Source of the DNA: Xenophilus aerolatus
GTDB lineage: Bacteria; Pseudomonadota; Gammaproteobacteria; Burkholderiales; Burkholderiaceae_C
Length of the DNA stretch: 64,000 nucleotides
NCBI GenBank assembly: GCA_029968055.1
Contig: JASCNX010000007.1
Span: 220,379 to 284,378, forward strand
Reading direction: 5' to 3'
Shown here in pieces: positions 45,610 through 63,214 of the stretch. Under the pieces are notes generated by a model. It saw only the letters and a program-made list of their open reading frames with translations. It was not told the origin of the DNA and ran no database searches. Positions within the stretch are counted from its first letter, which is position 1, and each line of letters begins with the position of its first letter. The position numbers and the translations under genes are program-made.

Positions 45610-46308
45610 TTATACAGCGCTTCTGCGGCCCCTCGACAGGTCGACGCCGAGTTGCTTGAGTTTTCTGTAGAGGTGGGTGCGCTCGAGTCCGGTCTTCTCG
45701 GCCACGCGCGTCATGGAGCCGTTCTCCATCGCCAAGTGGAACTCGAAGTAGGCCTTCTCGAAACCATCGCGTGCATCGCGCAGCGGGCGGTCGAGGTCGA
45801 AGCTCTGCATGGCCTGCGGGCCCGGATCGACCACCGGCACCGGCGCGAGCACCGCGGCCATCGCACCGGGGATGCTCCCGCTGGTGACGGTGGGCGCGAA
45901 GCCGCTGGCCGGCGGCACGACGGCGGCCGCGGCACGGCGCGCGTCCTCGCGCGCCAGGCCCTGCTCCACGGCCTTGAGCAGCTTCTGCATGGTGATGGGC
46001 TTCTCGAGGAAAGCGAAGGCGCCGATGCGCGTCGCTTCCACCGCGGTGTCGATGGTGGCGTGGCCGCTCATCATGATCACCGGCATGCTCAGCAGGTTGG
46101 CCGTGGACCATTCCTTGAGCAGCGTGACGCCGTCGGTGTCGGGCATCCAGATGTCGAGCAGCACGAGGTCGGGACGGGCACGCTGTCTGGCAGCACGGGC
46201 TTCGGAGGCATTCTCCGCAAGCTCGACGTTGTGGCCTTCGTCGTTGAGGATTTCGAAGAGCAGGTCTCGGATTCCCAACTCGTCGTCGACCACCAGGATG
46301 TTTGCCAT
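45610..46308 (-). CDS. NtrX-like response regulator lacking the AAA+ domain
   Basis: The 232-residue protein has an N-terminal receiver (DDE at 8-10, acceptor Asp in LVLLDIWMPDTDG near residue 52, lysine in FLEKPIT near 102), a Pro/Ala linker (125-170), and a Fis-type helix-turn-helix at the end (SMTRVAEKTGLERTHLYRKL). This is the NtrX plan without the central sigma-54-interacting AAA+ domain, so it likely acts as a direct DNA-binding regulator or repressor. It follows the NtrY-like kinase by 55 bases. The rsmB-DUF4390-ntrY-ntrX order is a conserved Burkholderiales arrangement. Confidence 0.9.
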   Translation of the reverse strand: MANILVVDDELGIRDLLFEILNDEGHNVELAENASEARAARQRARPDLVLLDIWMPDTDGVTLLKEWSTANLLSMPVIMMSGHATIDTAVEATRIGAFAFLEKPITMQKLLKAVEQGLAREDARRAAAAVVPPASGFAPTVTSGSIPGAMAAVLAPVPVVDPGPQAMQSFDLDRPLRDARDGFEKAYFEFHLAMENGSMTRVAEKTGLERTHLYRKLKQLGVDLSRGRRSAV

Positions 46309-46363
46309 GAATGTTTGTGTGCTTGCTCGCGTTGCGTGATCGGGTCGCCCGCACAGCAGACGA

Positions 46364-48694
46364 TCAGGTGGTGGGGACGGACGCGTTAGGCTCGTTCTTC
46401 GATGTGTTGGCCGTCCGCTGGGCTGCGATCACGAATGATAGCGACACTTGTGCACCCGCCACAGCCCCGTCCGCGCTGCGGTTGGACAGTTCGACGCGCG
46501 CGCCGTGCTCGTCGGCGATCTTCTTGACCACCGCGAGCCCCAGTCCGGTGCCCTTGCTCTTGGTGGTGACGTAGGGTTCGAAGGCACGCTGGAGGATGTG
46601 CGGCGCAAAGCCGGAACCACTGTCGAGCACCGTGAGCCGCACACGCTGGCCGGAGTCGCCGAGCCGCGTGCGGATGATCACCGGATGCACCGCATCGGCG
46701 CCTGCAGCGGCCGCTTCGGTCGCGTCCTGGGCGTTTTGCAACAGGTTGTGAATTACCTGTCGAAGTTGTTGTTCATCCCCTCGAATAGGGGGACAGCGCG
46801 GGTCCAGCTCGGCCTGCACCGGCACCCTGGCGTTCTCGGTGCCGTAGAGGTGCAGCACGTCGGTCACGAGCGCGTTCAGGTCCACCGGCTGCAACTGCGC
46901 AGTGGGCAGGCGGGCGTAGTCGCGGAACTCGTTGACCAGCCGCTTCATCGCGTCGACCTGGTCGACGATGGTCTTCACGGACTTGGTCAGCACGGCCTCC
47001 TCGGGCGGGGCGACCTTGCCGCTGAGCTTCATCTCCAGGCGCTCCGCCGACAGCTGGATGGGGGTGAGCGGGTTCTTGATCTCGTGAGCGAGCCGGCGCG
47101 CGACTTCGCCCCAGGCCTGCGCACGCTGGGCCGACACGATCTCCGAGATGTCGTCGAACACCAGCAGGCGCCCGGCGCCGGGCAGGCTGGCGCCGCGGGC
47201 GACGATGTTCACGGCGTTGCGCTCGACGCCGACGCCGCTCGCATGCAACTCGTAGGCGTGCTGCCAGTGGTCGAGGCCATGCTGCGCGGCATCGACCTCG
47301 AACTCATCGAACTGCTGCTGCACGCCGAGCGCGAACTCGGCGAGCCCCGGCACCTCGGCCAGCGGCCGGCCCTCGTAGGCGGCCAGCGGCGCGCGCAGCA
47401 CGCGCGTCGCGCCCGGGTTGGTGGAGCGGATGACGCCGCCCGCATCGAGCACGATGACGCCGGAGGTGAGGTTGTCCAGGATGGTCTGCAGATTGGCCCG
47501 GGCGGCATCGACCTGCCCCATGCTCTGCTCCACGGCCGCGCGCGCGTCGGCCAACTGCTGCGTCATCACGGCGAACGAGCGTGTGAGGCCGCCAAGTTCG
47601 TCACGGCCCTGCGACACCTGCGTGGGCCGCAGGTCGCCCGCGGCCACCTGGCGAACGCCGTCTGCCAGCACGAGCAGGGGCCGCGCGAGCTGGTTGCCGA
47701 AGAGAACGGCCAGCAGCACCGCGCCGAAGACGGCGAGGAACAGGCTCAGCGTGAGCGTGCCGATGTACATGCGGCGCAGGCCTTCGCGGGCCAGGGCGCG
47801 CTCCTGGTATTCGCGGTTGGCCTCCTGCACCGCCAGGGCGTTGGCCACCACGGCTGGAGGCAGCGGCTGCGTGACCTGCAGGAAGCGCGGCTCGCTGCTG
47901 AGGTCGAAGCCGGGCCGCGGCACCACGGCCACCGCCTTGACCAGCGCGGGCGCCGGCGGCGCGCCGGCGGCGGCACCGGCCTCCGCGGTGTCTTCCAGGC
48001 CCTCGATGTGGGACACGACACGGTCGCTGCGGACCTGGCGCAAGAGCTGTGGCGAGGGCCGCTCGGGATTGAGTTCGAAGCGGGAGCTGCCGGCGCTGGC
48101 GATGAGCTGGCCGGAGGAGTTCCAGAGCATCACGTTGCTGGCACCGATCTGCTCGCGCAGGCGGTCCAGCGCCAGGCCCGCGCTGGCATCGGGCACCTGC
48201 GAGAGCTGGGCCCCCGCCGCCCGGGTCTTGGCCGCGAGGTCGTCGGACAGGGAGTCGAGCGTGGCCCGGCCGAGGTTCAGGCCGGCATCGAGCGCACCTT
48301 CGACCTTGACGTCGAACCAGCTCTCGATGGAGCGGGCCACGAACTGGTAGGACACCGTGTAGACCAGGATGCCCGGCACCACCCCGACCAGCGCGAAGAT
48401 GGCGGCGAGCTTGATCAACAGACGGCTGCCGAACTTGCCCTGCCGCAGGCGCCGCACCAGCCGGAAGGCCACCCAGCCGATGACCAGCATCAGCAGCACG
48501 GCCACCACCACGTTGATGGTGAACAGGCGCGCGTAATTGCGCTCGTAAAGGGCGCGGTTGTTGGTCGCCTGGGCCAGCAGGAAAATCAGCACCAGGCCGA
48601 TCGCGGTCACGGCGGCGGCGCCGACGCCGATCGCCCAGCGCACGCCGCGCGAACGCCGCGGCAGCGCCACCGTTGGCGGCGCCGGCTCGTTCAC
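46364..48694 (-). CDS. NtrY-like membrane sensor histidine kinase
   Basis: The 776-residue protein has four predicted membrane helices in the N-terminal half, around a periplasmic region (about 110-310), then HAMP, PAS and kinase domains. The phospho-acceptor motif is RRLAHEIKNPLTPIQLSAER, with HATPase marks NLLQNAQDATEA, DSGSGFAP and KGTGLGLAVVKK. This is the NtrY pattern. It starts at GTG 48694 in a GTGA overlap with the DUF4390 stop, with GGAG eight bases upstream. It pairs with the NtrX-like regulator 55 bases downstream. In relatives this system affects nitrogen or redox responses; the signal here is unknown. Confidence 0.92.
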   Translation of the reverse strand: MNEPAPPTVALPRRSRGVRWAIGVGAAAVTAIGLVLIFLLAQATNNRALYERNYARLFTINVVVAVLLMLVIGWVAFRLVRRLRQGKFGSRLLIKLAAIFALVGVVPGILVYTVSYQFVARSIESWFDVKVEGALDAGLNLGRATLDSLSDDLAAKTRAAGAQLSQVPDASAGLALDRLREQIGASNVMLWNSSGQLIASAGSSRFELNPERPSPQLLRQVRSDRVVSHIEGLEDTAEAGAAAGAPPAPALVKAVAVVPRPGFDLSSEPRFLQVTQPLPPAVVANALAVQEANREYQERALAREGLRRMYIGTLTLSLFLAVFGAVLLAVLFGNQLARPLLVLADGVRQVAAGDLRPTQVSQGRDELGGLTRSFAVMTQQLADARAAVEQSMGQVDAARANLQTILDNLTSGVIVLDAGGVIRSTNPGATRVLRAPLAAYEGRPLAEVPGLAEFALGVQQQFDEFEVDAAQHGLDHWQHAYELHASGVGVERNAVNIVARGASLPGAGRLLVFDDISEIVSAQRAQAWGEVARRLAHEIKNPLTPIQLSAERLEMKLSGKVAPPEEAVLTKSVKTIVDQVDAMKRLVNEFRDYARLPTAQLQPVDLNALVTDVLHLYGTENARVPVQAELDPRCPPIRGDEQQLRQVIHNLLQNAQDATEAAAAGADAVHPVIIRTRLGDSGQRVRLTVLDSGSGFAPHILQRAFEPYVTTKSKGTGLGLAVVKKIADEHGARVELSNRSADGAVAGAQVSLSFVIAAQRTANTSKNEPNASVPTT

Positions 48695-49353
48695 CGCAGC
48701 TTCTCCACCGGCAGCTTGGCCGTGCGCTCGACCGAAACGTTCCAGTCCGACTGCCCCACCAGCCCGATCTGGAAGGGCCGGGGCAACTGCGAGGTGTCGA
48801 GCCGGAAGCGGAACACCACCGTCTGCGGGCTGTCGTCGGGGATGTCGGACGCATCGCCCATGCGCAGGCGCCCGATGCGGCGCACCGCCTCCAGCGCTTC
48901 GTCCAGGGTGTCGAAATTCTGGTTGAGGGTGATGCCGGCCACCGCGTTGGAGATCGGGACCGGGGAAATGGCGAGCCGCCACCGCCGCGTGAGCGGCTGG
49001 TAGGTCAGGCGCATGTGCCGTGCCACCTGGGCGATCTTCTGGTCGGCCCAGTACCAGCGTTCACGGTAGAGCTCGGCCTCGGCCACGAAGTGGATGGCGA
49101 TGCCCTTGTCGAGCACCTCGAGCACCGAGGGCGGCAGGTCGAACTTCACGGCGGCACTGAGGAACACGCCGTCGTCGCCACGCTCGAGCCGCAGTTGCGT
49201 CACCTCGGCGGTGTGCGATTGCGCATGGCCGCGCAGCGGCAGCAGCACGAGCACCAGCGCCAACACCCACAGGGCAGCCAGCCACAGGAACCCGGCCCGC
49301 GGCTCAGCGGGGTCGTTTTTCCAGCAGGGCGTAGAAGAAGCCGTCGTGCTCAC
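48691..49353 (-). CDS. DUF4390-family exported protein
   Basis: The approximately 220-residue protein has an N-terminal hydrophobic helix (WLAALWVLALVLVLLPL) ending in GHAQ and a beta-rich domain. RERWYWADQKIAQVARHMRL and LTYQPLTRRWRLAISPVPIS are typical of DUF4390, always found between rsmB and ntrY in betaproteobacteria. GTG 49353 is used because GGAG lies about ten bases ahead; ATG 49362 and a GTG inside the signal helix are alternatives. The choice leaves a 50-base overlap with the rsmB end. It is probably periplasmic and may act with the NtrY sensor. Confidence 0.75.
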   Translation of the reverse strand: MSTTASSTPCWKNDPAEPRAGFLWLAALWVLALVLVLLPLRGHAQSHTAEVTQLRLERGDDGVFLSAAVKFDLPPSVLEVLDKGIAIHFVAEAELYRERWYWADQKIAQVARHMRLTYQPLTRRWRLAISPVPISNAVAGITLNQNFDTLDEALEAVRRIGRLRMGDASDIPDDSPQTVVFRFRLDTSQLPRPFQIGLVGQSDWNVSVERTAKLPVEKLR

Positions 49354-50677
49354 CCAGGTCATTCTCCAGGACCCCGCGCGCGCCTGCCCCGCTTTGGGGC
49401 AGCAAATGGCCGGGCGACGGAAGCAATCGGGCATCGGTGTTGTGTGCAAGAAACGCATCGATCTGCGCGCTGCCTTCCTCGCGGAAGACCGAGCAGGTGC
49501 AATAGAGAAGGCGGCCGCCAGGCCGCACCAGCGGCCACAGTGCGGCCAGCAGCATGGCCTGCTGCAGGGCCAGTTGCTCGATGTCGCTCTCCCGGCGCAG
49601 CCAGCGGACGTCGGGATGGCGACGCACGATGCCGGAGGCCGTGCAGGGCGCGTCGAGCAGGATGCCGTCGTACGGGCGCCCGTCCCACCATTCGGCGGGG
49701 CGCGAGGCATCGGCCACCCGGACGTCGGCGGACAGGCCCAGCCGCGCCAGCGTCTCGTCGATGCGGCGGCTGCGCGCGGCGTCGACCTCGAGCGCCGTCA
49801 CCGTGACGCGATCGCCGCCGCGCTCGAGCAGGTGTGCGGTCTTGCCGCCCGGCGCCGCGCAGGCGTCGAGCACCCGCAACGGGCCGGCGCCGGACGCCGT
49901 CAGGCCCTCCAGCAGCAACGGCGCGGCGAGCTGGGCCGCCGCATCCTGAACGGAGAATTCGCCGGCCTCGAAGCCCGGGAGTTGCTGCACCGGCCGGGCC
50001 CGGGCCAGTTCCAGGCCCGTTTCGGCCACCGGCTTTGCTCCCAGATTGATAGCTGCCAGCGCAGGCAGGTATTGCGCCACCGAGGTTTTCGAGGCGTTGA
50101 TTCGCAGCGTCAGCGGGGCCGCGGTGTTGTCGGCCTCCAGCACGCGCTGCCAGGCCTGCGGATGGGCGCGCCGCAGGCGCTCGATCCACCAGCGCGGGTG
50201 GTTCCACTGCGCCACCGGCTCACGGTCGGTGGCCGCCACCAGTTCGTCGCGCTCGCGCAGGAAACGGCGCAGGCAGGCGTTGATGAAGCTGGCCTGGGCC
50301 CGCGTGCCGGCCTGGCGCTTGGCCGCCTCCACGGTCTGGTCGACCAGGGTGAAGGGCTCGTAGGGCGCGCGTGCCGCGTCCCAGCCCAGGGCCAGTGCGG
50401 TGCACAACAGCGCGTCGGCGGCCGGCGGCGGCGTGCGCTTGGCCAGGTGTCGGCGCAGGGCCTCGCCGCGGCCGAGCCAGCGCAGGGCGTGGAAAAGCAG
50501 TGCCTGCACGCCGGGGCGCAGTTCGGGATCGACGGCGTCGAGCGCGACGCTGCCGGACGTGCCGGCACGGATGGCAGCGAGCGCGCCGGCCACCTGCTGC
50601 AGCTGGCGCCACAGCGCTGGCGCCAGCGGCGAATGGGAAGGCGGCGTGTCGCCGCTGGACTGGGAAGGGTCGGGCAA
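49304..50677 (-). CDS. rsmB: 16S rRNA (cytosine-967-C5)-methyltransferase RsmB
   Basis: The 457-residue protein has an N-terminal NusB-like domain (about 25-165) and a methyltransferase domain. SAM-binding is LDACAAPGGKTAHLLE and the catalytic cysteines are in LLDAPCTASGIVRRHPDVRW and YCTCSVFREEG. The apparent start at 50677 is TTG, with no nearby ATG, so the true start may be a GTG a few residues inside. It methylates C967 of 16S rRNA. A short AT-richer stretch in the middle (50034-50075) encodes ALAAINLGAKPV and resembles a dispersed repeat. It leads the DUF4390-ntrYX genes. Confidence 0.93.
   Translation of the reverse strand: MPDPSQSSGDTPPSHSPLAPALWRQLQQVAGALAAIRAGTSGSVALDAVDPELRPGVQALLFHALRWLGRGEALRRHLAKRTPPPAADALLCTALALGWDAARAPYEPFTLVDQTVEAAKRQAGTRAQASFINACLRRFLRERDELVAATDREPVAQWNHPRWWIERLRRAHPQAWQRVLEADNTAAPLTLRINASKTSVAQYLPALAAINLGAKPVAETGLELARARPVQQLPGFEAGEFSVQDAAAQLAAPLLLEGLTASGAGPLRVLDACAAPGGKTAHLLERGGDRVTVTALEVDAARSRRIDETLARLGLSADVRVADASRPAEWWDGRPYDGILLDAPCTASGIVRRHPDVRWLRRESDIEQLALQQAMLLAALWPLVRPGGRLLYCTCSVFREEGSAQIDAFLAHNTDARLLPSPGHLLPQSGAGARGVLENDLGEHDGFFYALLEKRPR
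50034..50075. repeat. Possible dispersed repeat remnant inside rsmB
   Basis: Around CCCAGATTGATAGCTGCCAG the base composition drops and the string GATAGCTGCCAGCGCAGGC resembles a short repeat I associate with Comamonadaceae genomes. It keeps the rsmB frame open as ALAAINLG. A related GCTAxxxxxxxxxTAGC pattern occurs at 37108. The identification is from memory and unverified. Confidence 0.3.
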
Positions 50678-50712
50678 GGTCGGGGGATGGTAAGGGGTCG
50701 GGGCGGTGCCGT

Positions 50713-51321
50713 TCAGACCAGGGGCGCCGCCGCGGTGAGCCGGAAGGCCCAGGCGACGAAGACCGCCGGGAACTGGCGGATGGCCGCGTTGTACTGGCGC
50801 ACGGCGGCATTGAACTGCGCCCGTGTGATTTCGACCAGCGCCGAAGGTTCGGGCCAGGCCATGGGCGTGGCCGCAGGCGCCGGCGAGGCACCCGCGCCGC
50901 TCTCGCGCGGGCCGAGCAGGCTGGCCGGGCGCGACAGGGTGCCGTCGGCCTCGAAGCTCACGACCTCATCCGGGTGCGCGCGCTCCCACGCGGCAAGGAG
51001 CACACGCAGCGCGGTGGCCAGTGCGCCCATGGCGGCCGGATCGAGGGGCTTGGCGCGGGTGGCGCCGAGCACGGTGAGGGCCTGGCCGGCTGCCGCCTTC
51101 AAGGCCGGCGCGGCGGTGCGCGACAAGTCGTCCGCCGTGGGCGGCACATCGAGCGACGCCTGCACGAAGTCGAGCTGGCGCACCAGCAGCGCATCCAGGG
51201 CGGCATAGGCCTGCAAGGCGGTCGAGCGCAGCCGCACCAGCCGGTTGTGCGCCCCGACGAACCAGAACAGCAGCACGGCAGCCCCCGCCCAGCTCAGCAG
51301 CGGGTTGCCGAGCCAGCTCAC
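50713..51321 (-). CDS. LemA-family-like membrane protein
   Basis: The 202-residue protein starts with GTG after a GGAG site six bases upstream. It has one N-terminal membrane helix (LSWAGAAVLLFWFVGAHNRL) followed by helical, Ala-rich segments, and ends with AQFNAAVRQYNAAIRQFPAVFVA, which matches the C-terminal LemA motif (N.AVR.YN..IR.FP). Family role is unclear; LemA proteins are envelope-linked. It sits between rsmB (35 bases away) and the rpoC terminator, on the same strand as both. Confidence 0.7.
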   Translation of the reverse strand: MSWLGNPLLSWAGAAVLLFWFVGAHNRLVRLRSTALQAYAALDALLVRQLDFVQASLDVPPTADDLSRTAAPALKAAAGQALTVLGATRAKPLDPAAMGALATALRVLLAAWERAHPDEVVSFEADGTLSRPASLLGPRESGAGASPAPAATPMAWPEPSALVEITRAQFNAAVRQYNAAIRQFPAVFVAWAFRLTAAAPLV

Positions 51322-51360
51322 GGCGGGCTCCCGAGGCGGTCGGGGCCTGGCGCCACGACG

Positions 51361-51395
51361 AAAAACGCCCCCCTTCCCGGGGAGGAAGGGGGGCG
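51361..51395 (-). terminator. Rho-independent terminator of the rplKAJL-rpoBC operon
   Basis: CGCCCCCCTTCC (51366-51377) and GGAAGGGGGGCG (51384-51395) form a perfect twelve-base stem with a six-base loop, and the minus strand continues into TTTTT (51365-51361). It starts about 48 bases after the rpoC stop. This is the strongest terminator in the window. Confidence 0.93.
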
Positions 51396-51443
51396 CTGGA
51401 GGCCGCTCATGGCCATGCGGGCGTCAGCGACGACGCGGGACGA

Positions 51444-55682
<4,239 letters not shown>

Positions 55683-55706
55683 AAGACTCTTTCCTCTTCT
55701 TCCTGA

Positions 55707-59831
<4,125 letters not shown>

Positions 59832-59957
59832 GAGAGCTCCGGGGCTTGAGGTCATCAGCGACTGGGGTCAGGCGCGCGGGGCGGCGTTCCTGCTTGGCGG
59901 CTGGCCACTACCAGCGATGGCGGACGGCGATGCATTGCACATCGCCCGAACCAAGGG

Positions 59958-60112
59958 GTCTTCTGTAGTCGGGGTCAGAAGACACTCGAAAGCCGTATTT
60001 TCCTGGGCTTCCCATCAACCTGCCGGCTGCGGGGAAATCGGCGAAAAGCCGGTTTTCGGGTGCGCTCTGAAAGCGGCAAAGGCTGGAAGGCCCCTTCGGG
60101 CACTTCCAGCCT
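59958..60112 (-). promoter_or_regulatory. rplL-rpoB spacer hairpins (attenuator/processing region)
   Basis: In the 296-base spacer, AGGCTGGAAG (60080-60089) pairs with CTTCCAGCCT (60103-60112) around a nested GCCC-CTTC-GGGC hairpin, giving a stem of about 14 pairs with one bulge just after rplL. A second inverted repeat is GTCTTCTG (59958-59965) with CAGAAGAC (59976-59983). Only weak T clusters follow. This is the place where many bacteria attenuate or cleave the rplL-rpoB transcript to lower polymerase output. Confidence 0.65.
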
Positions 60113-60127
60113 CGCACGAGGGCTGAA

Positions 60128-60505
<378 letters not shown>

Positions 60506-60556
60506 TTTGATTTCCTAAAACAGATTGGGTTGGTTGCCGCGAAATCCAGCGATGGA

Positions 60557-61087
60557 TCAGGCCGCGGCGGGTTCGGCTTCGGCTGCAGGCTCTGCAGCGC
60601 CTTCGCCCTTCTTCGCGGCCAGCGCGCCCAGCACCACGGCCGTGCGCGAGATCGGGGACATCAGCAGGCCGCACAGTTGGGCCAGCAGGACTTCCTTCGA
60701 AGGGATGTTCGCCAGTTGCTTCACGCCCTCGACATCCAGGGCCTTGCCACCGAAAGCGCCACCGCGGATCACCAACTTGTCGTTGGTCTTCGCGAAATCG
60801 GCCACCACCTTCGCGGCGGCCACGGCGTCTTCGGAGAAGCCATAGATCAGCGGACCGGTCATCTGGTCACCGACGACTTCGAATGCGCTGCCTGCCACGG
60901 CGCGGCGGGCCAGCGTGTTCTTCAGAACACTCAGGCTCACCCCTTGGGCGCGGGCGTTGTTGCGCAGACGGGTCATGTCGGCGACCGTGATGCCACGGTA
61001 TTCCGCCATCACGAGCGTTTGAGCTTTAGCGGCGAGGCCGGTCACTTCGGAAATGACCGCTTCTTTCTCACTGCGATTCAGACTCAA
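60557..61087 (-). CDS. rplJ: 50S ribosomal protein L10 (TTG start)
   Basis: The 176-residue protein begins [20 protein letters not shown] with [20 protein letters not shown], the standard L10 start. The initiation codon at 61087 is TTG. AAAAGGAG lies six bases ahead, so this is the real start, and no ATG is available nearby. L10 anchors the L7/L12 stalk. The L10-L12 complex represses its own mRNA at a leader just before this start. The C-terminus is Ala/Glu/Pro rich. Confidence 0.97.
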   Translation of the reverse strand: MSLNRSEKEAVISEVTGLAAKAQTLVMAEYRGITVADMTRLRNNARAQGVSLSVLKNTLARRAVAGSAFEVVGDQMTGPLIYGFSEDAVAAAKVVADFAKTNDKLVIRGGAFGGKALDVEGVKQLANIPSKEVLLAQLCGLLMSPISRTAVVLGALAAKKGEGAAEPAAEAEPAAA

Positions 61088-61356
61088 GGTCTACTCCTTT
61101 TCAATGCCACCGGTTGCGAAATGCGCCCGGCAGCGCCTTCATGCAGCGACCAACTGTTCCGGAAACGAAATTCCTTGCAGCGGGATCGCCATCTGCGCTG
61201 GCCGGCCCGTCGTCGCAAGACTCGGGACCGATTAAGAACGGCAAGCCGTCCACCAGCGGTCTTGGATGGCCCGGCGCGGAGAACCGCGCCGACCCACCAC
61301 ATCCGCCGCCGCCCTCGCACGAGGCGAGGCCGGCGGCAAATCACGTCAGCCCTGGA
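61088..61356 (-). promoter_or_regulatory. rplJ leader (L10 autoregulatory region) with hairpins
   Basis: The 269-base gap between rplA and rplJ has no gene. It contains a hairpin of about 14 pairs (61305-61318 with 61324-61337) just after rplA and a seven-pair hairpin GGCGCGG/CCGCGCC with an AGAA loop (61273-61290). The position and length match the L10 leader in other proteobacteria, where L10-L12 binding controls rplJL translation. The promoter and binding site within it are not resolved by eye. Confidence 0.6.
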
Positions 61357-62055
61357 TCAGGACTGGGCGATGGTCTGGGTGTCCACACGGACGCCCACAC
61401 CCATCGTCGAGGACACGGCCACCTTGCGCAGGTACACGCCCTTGCTCGAGGCCGGCTTGGCCTTGACCAGTGCGTCGATCAGCGCGGCGAGGTTGCCCTG
61501 CAGCTTGTCGGTGTCGAACGAGCGACGGCCGATCGTGCCGTGGATGATCCCGGCCTTGTCGACGCGGAACTGCACCTGGCCGGCCTTGGCGTTCTTCACG
61601 GCCTGGGCGACGTCGGGCGTCACCGTGCCGACCTTGGGGTTGGGCATCAGGCCGCGCGGGCCGAGGATCTGGCCCAGCGTACCGACGACGCGCATCGCGT
61701 CGGGGGCGGCGATCACGACGTCGAAGGGCATGTCGCCCGCCTTCACCTGGGCAGCCAGGTCGTCCATGCCGACGATGTCGGCGCCGGCGGCCTTGGCTTC
61801 CTCGGCCTTGGCGCCCTGGGCGAACACGGCGACGCGCTTGGTCTTGCCGGTGCCGTTGGGCATCACGACGGCGCCGCGCACCACCTGGTCGGACTTCTTG
61901 GCGTCGATGCCGAGCTGCACGGCCACGTCGATGGACTCATCGAACTTGGCAGTGGCGGCTTCCTTGACGAGCGCGATGGCGTCGTTCAGCGGGTACAGCT
62001 TGGTCGTGTCGACCTTGCCCTGTTGCGACTTGGCTTTCTTGGTCAGCTTGGCCAT
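61357..62055 (-). CDS. rplA: 50S ribosomal protein L1
   Basis: The 232-residue protein is complete: [20 protein letters not shown] at the start and [20 protein letters not shown] and [19 protein letters not shown] in the body. It forms the L1 stalk and, in many bacteria, represses the rplKA mRNA. The start at 62055 is one base after the rplK stop, so the two are tightly coupled. Confidence 0.98.
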   Translation of the reverse strand: MAKLTKKAKSQQGKVDTTKLYPLNDAIALVKEAATAKFDESIDVAVQLGIDAKKSDQVVRGAVVMPNGTGKTKRVAVFAQGAKAEEAKAAGADIVGMDDLAAQVKAGDMPFDVVIAAPDAMRVVGTLGQILGPRGLMPNPKVGTVTPDVAQAVKNAKAGQVQFRVDKAGIIHGTIGRRSFDTDKLQGNLAALIDALVKAKPASSKGVYLRKVAVSSTMGVGVRVDTQTIAQS

Positions 62056-62056
62056 C

Positions 62057-62488
62057 TCACACGCCCTCCACGTTGACACCCATCGAACGGGCGGAGCCGG
62101 CGATGGTGCGAACCGCTGCGTCCAGATCGGCAGCGGTCAGGTCCTTCATCTTGGCCTTGGCAATGTCCTCGAGCTGGGCGCGCGTGATCTTGCCGACCTT
62201 GTCGGTGTGCGGCTTGGCCGAGCCCTTGTCGAGCTTGATGGCCTTCTTGATCAGCGTCGTCGCCGGCGGCGTCTTGATGATGAAGGTGAAGCTCTTGTCC
62301 GCGAAGGCGGTGATCACCACCGGCAGCGGCAGACCGGGCTCGACGCCCTGGGTCTGGGCGTTGAACGCCTTGCAGAACTCCATGATGTTCAGACCGCGCT
62401 GGCCCAGAGCGGGACCGATCGGCGGCGACGGATTGGCTTTACCAGCCGGCACTTGCAGCTTGATGAAGCCGACGATTTTTTTCGCCAT
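62057..62488 (-). CDS. rplK: 50S ribosomal protein L11
   Basis: The 143-residue protein is complete, starting [20 protein letters not shown] and containing [20 protein letters not shown] and [19 protein letters not shown] lies six bases before the ATG, which decides the start over a longer frame. L11 binds the GTPase center of 23S rRNA. It opens the rplKA pair. Confidence 0.98.
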   Translation of the reverse strand: MAKKIVGFIKLQVPAGKANPSPPIGPALGQRGLNIMEFCKAFNAQTQGVEPGLPLPVVITAFADKSFTFIIKTPPATTLIKKAIKLDKGSAKPHTDKVGKITRAQLEDIAKAKMKDLTAADLDAAVRTIAGSARSMGVNVEGV

Positions 62489-62629
62489 GCTTTTCTCCTT
62501 GCGGGTATTGACGCTGGGCACGCAGGCCACAGCTCCCCGGGGTTATCGACTCTTTCTCTCTCTCCAGGAACCGGCCGAGTCGGGTAAGCAGGTTCTGCAC
62601 CGGCACGGCCCTCAGGCCGCACCGCTGCT
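62489..62629 (-). other. nusG-rplK intergenic region
   Basis: This 141-base gap contains a wobble-tolerant hairpin (62602-62610 with 62615-62623) starting six bases after the nusG stop, and an AG-rich run before rplK. No T-tract follows, so read-through is expected. It may hold the L1 target for rplKA control; this is inferred from known operons. Confidence 0.4.
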
Positions 62630-63214
62630 TTAGGTTTTCTCGACTTCCGCGAACCCGAGTTCGACCGGCGTCGCGCGACCGAAGATCATCACGGACACGC
62701 GCACCTTGTTCTTCTCGTAGTTCACTTCCTCGACGGTGCCGTTGAAGTCGGTGAACGGGCCTTCCTTGACGCGCACCAGCTCGCCCACCATGAACTCGAC
62801 CTTGTGGCGGGGCTTCTCGGTGCCCTGCTGCATCTGGTTCACGATGTCCTCGACCTCCTTCTGGGAGATCGGCGCCGGCCGGTTCTTCGCACCACCGACA
62901 AAGCCCGTGACCTTGTTGGTGTGCTTGACCAGGTGCCAGCTCTCGTCGTCCATCACCATCTCGACCAGCACGTAGCCGGGGAAGAGGCGACGCTCGGTCG
63001 TCCGCTTCTGGCCGTTCTTGATGTCGACCACTTCTTCGCTGGGCACCAGGATGCGGCCGAACTTGCTCTGCATGCCGGCGCGGTTGATGCGCTCGGTGAT
63101 GTTGCGCTCGACAGCCTTTTCCATGCCCGAGTACGCGTGCACCACATACCAGCGCAGGTCGGGATTGGCGGGGGCCGCCAGCGTCGTCGTCGTGTTGTCC
63201 ACGGTGTCGTTCAT
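62630..63214 (-). CDS. nusG: Transcription termination/antitermination factor NusG
   Basis: The 194-residue protein has the N-terminal polymerase-binding domain ([20 protein letters not shown], then [20 protein letters not shown]) and a C-terminal KOW domain ([20 protein letters not shown]). It couples transcription to translation and Rho. Its ATG shares one base with the secE stop (TGATG), so secE and nusG are translationally coupled. Confidence 0.97.
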   Translation of the reverse strand: MNDTVDNTTTTLAAPANPDLRWYVVHAYSGMEKAVERNITERINRAGMQSKFGRILVPSEEVVDIKNGQKRTTERRLFPGYVLVEMVMDDESWHLVKHTNKVTGFVGGAKNRPAPISQKEVEDIVNQMQQGTEKPRHKVEFMVGELVRVKEGPFTDFNGTVEEVNYEKNKVRVSVMIFGRATPVELGFAEVEKT

